64,000 bases of DNA, from the NCBI GenBank assembly GCA_027924585.1, contig BSBM01001025.1, forward strand, positions 1 through 64,000. Direction: 5' to 3'. The DNA is from Larix kaempferi. Its lineage: Eukaryota; Streptophyta; Pinopsida; Pinales; Pinaceae. The notes below the pieces were generated by a model. That model ran no database searches, was not told where the DNA came from, and saw nothing but the letters and a program-made list of their open reading frames with translations. Position numbers and translations under genes: made by a program. Below are positions 57,663-64,000 of this stretch, piece by piece; the stretch's first letter is position 1, and each line of letters starts with the position of its first letter.

Positions 57663-59029
57663 TGGAGACATTTTGCTGTAGCCATTCCTAGCATGGTGGA
57701 AGGGGGATCCTTCACATGGCTGTGGATGTAAGCGTTGGATGATGAGCATCAAGATGATGTTCTAGTTTCTACTCTGCATGATCTGTTGGATCATTTATGT
57801 ATGTATGCATCATGTTGGATGCTGGATATGATCAGTTGGATCATTTATGTATGTACGCATCATGTTGGATGCTGGATATGATCAGTTGGATCATTTATGT
57901 ATGTATGCATCATGTTGGATGCTGGATATGTATCAGGTGGATACGTTGTATGATCAAGTAGATCATGTATGTTGATATGTATCAGGTAGATACATTGTGT
58001 GGATCATGTATCTATGTATGTATCAGGTAGATACACTGTGTATGGTGATATGTATCAGGTAGATGCATTGTATGATCAGGACGATTGTGGATGACAAGCT
58101 TCTCCAGATGACATGCATCAAGACGATGCAGTGATGATGATCAGGATGATCATGTGTACACCAGGATGATGTATGGAGAGTATCATTTTGATACTCTGTG
58201 GCCATGGACAAGTTGTGCAGATGAGCATGTAAGTAGAACTAGGAGATCTGGACAGGATGAAAAAGGCCTCAAATGCTCTTTCGAGACATTGCTCTGGGAG
58301 GACATGTAAGTAGACCTGGGAGATCTGGAGAGGATGAAAAAGGCCTCAGATGCTCTTTCGAGGCATTGTCCTATGGCATGTAAGTGGACCTGGGAGATCT
58401 GGACAGGATGAAAAAGGCCTCAGATGCTCTTTCGAGGCATTGCCATGACCACATGTAATATGCTCTTGGGAGATCTAGATAGGATGAAAAAGGCCTCAGA
58501 TGCTTCAACCAGGTTTTGTGGTGGACCACATATAATGTGCTCATGGGAGATCCGATAGGTAGAGCTGTGTGCTCGTAATAGCTTGGGATGATTCAGCTAG
58601 GTTTTGTGGTGAGATCACATGTAATGTGCTCCTGGGAGATCCGACAGGTAGAGTTGTGTGCTCGTAATAGCCTGGGTTGCTTCAACTAGGTTTTGTGATG
58701 GGTCACATGTAATGTGCTCCTGGGAGATCCAACAGGTAGAGCTGTGTGCTTGTAACATCCTGGGATGCTACCGCCATGTTTTGTGATGCATGTAATAAGT
58801 CCTGAGGATTCCACAGTGTGGCCAGTGATGAAGACCTGCAGATGGTGGGCCTACATCCAGTATGAAAAAGGATTGTCACTATAGAACTTCCCATGACGAA
58901 TAGATACAGAGATTGTTTGAGATAGCAGCAGCAGTGACGATGACAATGATTCAAGGACGATGCATCGATGACGATGATCCATAGAAGAAGACTTGTGCTA
59001 GTAGATCTGTGTCGAGAAATACCTTCCTA
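57663..59029 (+). repeat. Repeat-rich 3' untranslated region of F
   Basis: Three copies of a 50-bp unit lie at 57785-57930 (TCATTTATGTATGTATGCAT, then CATGTTGGATGCTGGATATG). TATCAGGTAGATAC-type repeats follow at 57930-58080. At 58200-58790 there are about seven diverging units of roughly 75-95 bp with GGGAGATCTGGA, GATGAAAAAGGCCTC and later TAGGTTTTGTG, TGTGCTC. No long open frame is shared with relatives. Confidence 0.7.
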
Positions 59030-59041
59030 GTTAAGAAGGAG
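59030..59041 (+). other. Polypurine tract of F
   Basis: TTAAGAAGGAG lies directly before the 3' LTR start TGTTGATG. This is a normal position for the plus-strand primer. Confidence 0.65.
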
Positions 59042-59645
59042 TGTTGATGTATATGTAACTTCGGAATGTATTTCATCCATGTATTTCATTTATATATTAT
59101 TGTACTCCTATAGAGATGTGTCATTCCTCTATATGGAAGTGTCGTCATGTGTATTGACAAGTGTCGCAAGTATGTTAACTTGCTGATGGGTTATTAGACC
59201 ACCATGTGTGGGGTCGGCCCTGATTTATGTAATATATGGTTGATGTACCTAGCTAGACAAGTCATCCCCATAAGGTTATTGGGAAAACAGGACAAGTATA
59301 AATAGAGATCGGGAGATATCTATTTGGATCACTCAGAAACTCATTCTTCCTTCACTCAGAAAGTGGCGCACTTGTGAGGAGGAGGTTCAGCTGCTAGGAG
59401 GAGTCTATCTCTGTGTATTTGGTTGTACTTTGGTTTATCTATTGCTATATCTATCTCTGAGGAAGTTGTGGGGTTTTTCACCTTAGGGTTTTCCCCATAG
59501 AAAATATGTGTCTATTGTCTCTCATGCTTTTGCTTCTTGTGATGATTGACATGCTTGTTATGATTGATATGCATTTATATACTATTCATGTTATTCTCTC
59601 AGTAAAGATCCTAGAGTATTGTGAATTAATGCTCAAAATTTAACA
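59042..59645 (+). repeat. 3' LTR of F
   Basis: 604 bp; a 13-bp insertion after CATGTATT relative to the 5' LTR. TATAAATAG at 59297-59305. Followed by ATTGG. Confidence 0.95.
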
Positions 59646-60560
59646 ATTGGGGACCACCCTCGCAAGGGGGAAATCCACCCATGAATCCCAGTCAGCAATG
59701 GAGTGGTAATGTTCCACCAAGTCATCAATTTCAATGGAACATACCCCCGCAAGGGGGAAATACACCTATTAATCCCAAGCCAAAATGGAATGGTAGTGTT
59801 CCACCAAGTAACCAAACTCAATAAAACATACCTCCACAAGGGGGCAATACATACATGCAACCTAGTTCACAATGGACTGGGAAACATTCAGGAAGAAACC
59901 AATCTTTTTGGATGCCACCTCCTCCTTTAGGAAGTCAACCTTGGAATGATTTTCAATACCAATTTCAACCACCATGGTATGGTTGGGATCTAGGAAATAA
60001 CCAATCTTCTTGGACCCCACCTCCGCAAGGAGGAAATCCACCCAATGGTCATGTTTCAAGAAGTATCCAAACTTCTTGGGGTCAGTCTCTGCAAATGGGA
60101 AACCCACCTTGGAATTATTATCACACCCAAGAACCACATCAATGGAGTGGTCAGGTTCTAGAAAATAACTAATCTTTTTGGAACTAACCTACAAGACCTG
60201 TTTTTGATCCGGCTAGGATGCCACATGAACCTCATGCCAATGGTATTATGGATTCCGTCAACCATCTTGAATAGATTACCCCACATTCATGGCAAGTTTC
60301 TATTCAAAATTTGCAACCCACAGTTGGCCAGGGAATGCAGGAACCTGCCAATCCTTCCAACAATTCTAACATCCTCAGAGTCTCATCCATAGACCTTAGA
60401 GGAAAGAAGAAGAAGTACAAGAGTAAGAAAGATGCTAACTCTGGGAAGGGAGATGCACCAACTATGCTTCAATGCGGTGGGAAACAACAACCCACTATTT
60501 TGACACTGGCACCCCCGCTAGGAGGCAACCAGCCACCCCCCGCCGCCGCAAGGGGACAAT
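59646..60560 (+). pseudogene. Gag-like N-terminal part of E, second half, with PPQGGNPP repeats
   Basis: Continuation of 51793-52471 after F. It encodes several units of the form WNIPPQGGNTPINPKPKW and W(S/N)G(N/S)VPPS(H/N)Q, later WTPPPQGGNPPNG. Stops interrupt (TAA near 59822, after QTQ). The end has MPHEPHANGIMDS, corresponding to HADGIVGS of D just after the Gag core; the core itself is absent. A lysine-rich stretch (RGKKKKYKSKKDANSGK) follows and stands where C and D have their zinc knuckle. Confidence 0.6.
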
Positions 60561-60581
60561 GATCCTAATGCCAATGTCTTC

Positions 60582-61217
60582 ATGTGTGATCCTGAGATGC
60601 ACATTCAAACAAGACTTGATTCTTATGATGTCTCTCCTAGTACAATGGATCAATCAGAATCACAGCCAATTGGTTATCTCTACATTGAGAAACTAGCCAT
60701 AGACTTAGTACCACACCCCCTCAAAGGTGTTCTACGTAGAACAATGCATAATCCTAACACGCGAGCTGCTCAGAACAGTAATGTTCTTGAGGACCTAGCT
60801 CAAGTACCATGTACCATGTCAGCATTGGAGGTATTGCAATATCATTATGTGCAAAGAAAGGAACTATTGTCTGCCATTGGTGTTGTTGATCCATCTGATG
60901 AGACTTTGATCACATCAGACATAAACCATCCAATATGTAGGATCCTTCCCGAAGTTGCTTTTCAGATTAAAGTAACGAATCATGATAAGAACATCTGTCT
61001 AACCATATTAGATGAAAGGACCTCAGGTTGTGTAATGTCATTTCCATGTTGGAAAGCATATGGATCACCTCTATCTGTCGTAGAAGTTTCAAACCAAGCT
61101 ACTCAAATAGATTCGGCAGATTCGGATCAAAATCTTCCCTTGATGGAGGAATATGAATCGGTTACCTGGCCCATTTGGGCTGTGAGATATCCCAGCTCAC
61201 ATGAATTCTTGTATTAG
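60582..61217 (+). pseudogene. Protease remnant of E
   Basis: A 211-codon frame matches C over PIGYLYIEKLAIDLVPHPLKG and NVLEDLAQVPCTMSALEVLQ (C: VEDLAQVPCSMSTLEVLQ). The active site is destroyed: LDERTSGCVMSFPCWKAYGSP, where C has LDEGAS. After that, homology to the C-terminal half of the protease is lost and the frame ends at TAG 61215. It is therefore unlikely to have been an active protease. Confidence 0.7.
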
Positions 61218-61511
61218 ATTTTATCATCAAATGAAGATATCCCTGAAGTTGTAAACATTTGGTTGCACCCACCTAAAGACATCTTTTGTGGGGCCACTGG
61301 GAGCATACTTGATATAAATCTACCCAAGTATAGGAGCATGATCTGCATGTTCCTCGATCTTATTTGGTATATTTGGAAACTTGCATATAGGTTCAGGCCA
61401 TCCCTTTGTGAAAATGCATTTGAACCTTTTGCAACCCAAACTTACCATAGGGTCGAACCTGTTCGAAATTGGTGGGTCAGCCCTTCATATCTGTATTTTC
61501 CACAATTCTAA
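61218..61511 (+). pseudogene. AYRFRP tail of E
   Basis: The frame at 61263-61511 reads ...SMICMFLDLIWYIWKLAYRFRPSLCENAFEPFATQ. It matches the tail of D (CLLVLFDICF...KIAYRFRPPHYYDAFKPF). In both elements it follows the protease region directly, in place of RT. Function unknown. Confidence 0.5.
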
Positions 61512-62222
61512 CAGCAGAGCCTACCGAACATGGGACACCCTAGTCAGCACCCCATTTCCATTTTGGTGCCCATGCTACATTATTCTCATAGGCTCGGGAG
61601 CCCTATTAGTCCCATCATGACTTGGAGTTTGAGACCACATATTTCTCTGTCATACATTTCTGACCATATCCTGCTGGGATCCCATTTTTTTGTCATTTTA
61701 CATAATCTTGCGTTAAAATATCCACTTGAACATCCATGCAAACTACTTCGTTGCTTATTGCTTATGTTGCTTATTTTCCCGTGTATAGTCACTTTCTGTC
61801 ACAAGATGCCTGTAAAGCATTGCTTATGTATATTTGACCCATACCCATGGAGGAAACATCTGTAAGAGTGTACATAACTAGCTCAGCCCTTGTTTGCAAT
61901 ATGGATCTTTGCCTTGGCCTGACTCATGCCCTTGACATTGAGGCACATGCCCTTGAGACACTCGTTTCCTCTAATGTATCATAGCATGCTTTATTCTTTT
62001 TTCAAGCTAATAAATGAAAAAGGATAAAAAAAAAGGGAAAACACAAAAATCCAAAAAGGGAGAGACTTGAATCACTTCATATTATAAACTTTGAAGAAAA
62101 TGGCAACAGTCAGTCCTTGTTGCCCTTGAACGTGGCACATAGTTTTGTATCCGTTGTTAGTACACCATCTACATTTGCCTTAGGAAATTGTACCAGTATT
62201 TTGAACAGATCTCCACCAATGG
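61512..62222 (+). other. 3' region of E before the inserted DNA element
   Basis: No gene was recognised. TGCCCTTGACATTGAGGCA and TGCCCTTGAGACACTCGT near 61930-61970 are a short direct repeat related to words in D near 14500. Confidence 0.35.
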
Positions 62223-63188
62223 GTTATCCTTCCCGTCCATTAGAGAAATTTTGAGGTCAAAAAAGGGCCTCAAAACAAAGAAAATGTACTATAAAATACA
62301 ACCAATCACATTCTAGTAGATGACATCATCCCCCTTGGTGAGGTGGCATTGCATGAGTTAAGAATGCTTATTTGTCAAATTTTCTATGGTGGATGAAAAC
62401 ACATAGTTAACCAAGGTAGTGGTGTAAGTACTTTTAAGTCATAAAGTAAAGTACTCATAATGATAGTCTTTTCATAAAATAATATTATTGTCATTTTCAA
62501 GTAAAGTACTCATAATGAATGTCTTTTCACACTTTCACATAAAATAATATTATTGTCATTTTCAAGTGAAGTACTCTTAATTCATAAAGAAAGTCCTTTC
62601 ACATTTTTTTATAAAATAATATATTATCATTTTTATGTTTTTAATTTTAAATTATATATTCACTTCATTCTATTTAATAACATAATGTCAAACTAATAAA
62701 GAATAATAATAGATTTAATAAATAATAATAATAATAATAATAATTCAATGTGGATTATAATAATATTATTGACATTTTACATGTAAATAAATTCTCAATT
62801 AAATTACATTATTAAATTCATGAGAAAAGTACTAAATATAAAAAGTCAACATAATTTTTTTAAAAAAGCTCTTAAAAATGTTTTTTATTATTTAATTTCA
62901 TTTGCAAGTTCAAGACAAATAAATGTTAAAGGACAATACATTTTTGGGAATTTACAATGAATCTTAGTCACATCAATGTAGACTTATTTTATTAATTTTA
63001 TTTCTAGTGAATTTTGAAAAGTAACTCAACCATGGTTATTTATATTGTGCATAGAAAATAGTGTGGGAGGTGACTTGTCATATATACCTACCCCATAAAA
63101 CTCCCAATTCATAATATTTTAATATATCTCATATTTTTGTAGTACATATTTTAGGAGGCCCTTTTTTGACCTCAAAATCTCTCTAATG
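62223..63188. mobile_element. MULE-like non-autonomous DNA element inside E
   Basis: Inverted repeats of 34 bp lie at 62238-62271 and 63155-63188 and match at 33 of 34 positions (inner part GAGGTCAAAAAAGGGCCTC). CACCAATGG stands on both sides (62214-62222 and 63189-63197), a 9-bp duplication as made by Mutator-like transposases. On the left, 15 bp separate duplication and repeat; on the right they abut. The interior is AT-rich, non-coding, with tandem copies of AGTAAAGTACTCATAATGA (62440-62580) and an (AAT)n run at about 62718-62744. Confidence 0.65.
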
Positions 63189-63197
63189 CACCAATGG

Positions 63198-64000
63198 AGC
63201 TTTCGTTAATGCATCTAGCATTAGCAGATTTCATTAAGGTCGGTTACTCAGTGTCCTATGTTTCCAAGTGTCCATTCTGCATCGTGTTATGTGTTCAAGG
63301 GAAGTCCAAACCGAGCCGGCCATTCCTCAAATATTCCCAACCAATCATGTCGGCCTTCCTTGTGTCAGTATACAGTGTTGGATCTTGCAGTTCTACCAAA
63401 TTATATCATACTATTGATCTTTGTTTCGTATCGGTTGATGTGGGATGCATCAATGCCCTCCTTCTGATGGATCTATTCCTATAGACATCAAATCATCATC
63501 TAGGACATGGATCTAGAAACCCAAGAGTACCTTGGATCTTGCAATCATTAGTGGTAGGTTTCCTTGCAAATCATAGTGGGTATACATCAATGACCCCTGA
63601 TTGTTTGATTCCACAAGTGTTCGACTTCAGAACATCTATTCACACTTGTTAGTTTGTAGTCAGTACCTTAGAGTCCATCATCATTATCGGTGGGTCGCTT
63701 CGCATATGTTAACGGTATATATCAATGACCGGTAATCAGATGGTGTTTTATTATGCTCAACATCAAATCACCTATTTGCATGATATAAACTTGTACTATC
63801 GTCGGTTTGTATTGAAGACATTGGGAAACACAGTTGTATCACTCATCGATGCACTACCTGAGCTGCGCAAGATTAAACTGCCATGTCAGAAGTTCAATAA
63901 AGACTTTGTTCTTGCACTCATCAAAGTGCATGTTTACATTTCAGAAAAAATTTGCTTTTGACATGGATCCACTGTGTATTGTTCGTGGCCATGCTTGTTT
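63198..64000 (+). other. Conserved 3' non-coding region of E with duplicated motif
   Basis: Motif copies start at 63584 (ACATCAATGACCCCTGATTG) and 63719 (ATATCAATGACCGGTAATCA), 135 bp apart, with GTTAACGGT before the second. Near 63443 GGATGCATCAATGCCCTCCT matches D. Open frames here (for example 63194-63484) are not shared in frame with B, C or D and are not called. Confidence 0.55.

Larger units (their letters stand above)
52472..59645 (+). mobile_element. Element F: complete Ty1/copia LTR retrotransposon
   Basis: 7174 bp with LTRs of 591 bp (52472-53062) and 604 bp (59042-59645), primer site TGGTATCAAAGC, gag-protease-integrase-RT-RNase H order, repeat-rich 3' untranslated region, polypurine tract and perfect target duplications ATTGG (52467-52471 and 59646-59650). 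The LTRs differ by a 13-bp indel and about 4-5 percent substitutions by eye. Three premature stops and one frameshift show it is inactive. It splits the gag of E. Confidence 0.97.
47380..64000 (+). mobile_element. Element E: non-autonomous Tat-type LTR retrotransposon, continuing past the window
   Basis: Plus strand: 5' LTR, tRNA-Arg primer site, a very long repeat-rich leader, gag N-terminal part split by F, the end of gag, a protease remnant, a tail, and the conserved 3' region. The 3' LTR is not reached. No Gag core, RT or integrase is present. F (52472-59645) and a MULE-like element (62223-63188) are inserted in it. The left flank is G LTR sequence ending CTATC. Confidence 0.8.

Noticed and set aside
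63194-63484. 96-codon open frame in E
   Set aside because: It is in a different frame from the open frames of B and C over the same conserved nucleotides, and overlaps the end of the inserted DNA element.
1-64000. Host plant genes
   Set aside because: Every coding stretch of length traces to a transposable element or to its carried gene; no other conserved protein was recognised on either strand.

Overview
The window looks like intergenic nuclear DNA of a land plant with a repeat-rich genome. No host gene, rRNA, tRNA or CRISPR array was found. Almost every base belongs to LTR retrotransposons stacked inside one another, most of them old and broken. The plant assignment rests on Tat/Ogre-type Ty3/gypsy elements with a second, archaeal-type RNase H, tRNA-Arg and initiator tRNA-Met primer sites, a Ty1/copia element, and plant-mobile-domain genes.

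Seven LTR elements, named A to G here, and one DNA element can be separated. A (1-3070, minus strand, 5' part only) sits inside the integrase of B (3071-9525, plus strand, 3' part only). B ends inside a long terminal repeat of G. G is an older minus-strand Ty3/gypsy element with a tRNA-Asn primer site. Its pieces are 9526-11646, 21371-23423 and 39173-47379, so it is the ground layer of most of the window. D (11647-21370, minus) and C (23424-39172, plus, complete, with TTTGT target duplications) are inserted into G. E (47380 to beyond 64000, plus) is inserted in G's right LTR. F (52472-59645, plus, complete Ty1/copia, ATTGG target duplications) sits inside E's gag. A MULE-like element with 34-bp inverted repeats and a CACCAATGG flanking duplication lies at 62223-63188 inside E.

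A, B and C are one family of autonomous Tat-type elements: gag, protease, RT, RNase H, integrase, archaeal-type RNase H, then a spliced gene on the opposite strand, a hairpin array, a conserved non-coding block, the polypurine tract and the 3' LTR. D and E are related but non-autonomous. They keep gag and protease remnants and the 3' non-coding block, have lost RT and integrase, and share an unusual short tail.

The observations most worth following are these. (1) A three-exon antisense gene with plant-mobile-domain features is present in both B and C; its splice sites match in both copies, and splice phase keeps the frame through both introns. (2) A duplicated non-coding block in the 3' region is shared by four elements whose LTRs differ. 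(3) A palindromic GCGGTA/TACCGC module recurs in the LTR, the leader and intron 1 of the antisense gene. (4) An approximately 516-codon gene lies inside the very long LTR of G. (5) Glycine-rich tandem repeats occur in the N-terminal part of Gag in C, D and E, with a different unit in each. Many premature stops in these copies fit CAG-to-TAG or CGA-to-TGA change, as expected from decay of methylated cytosines.
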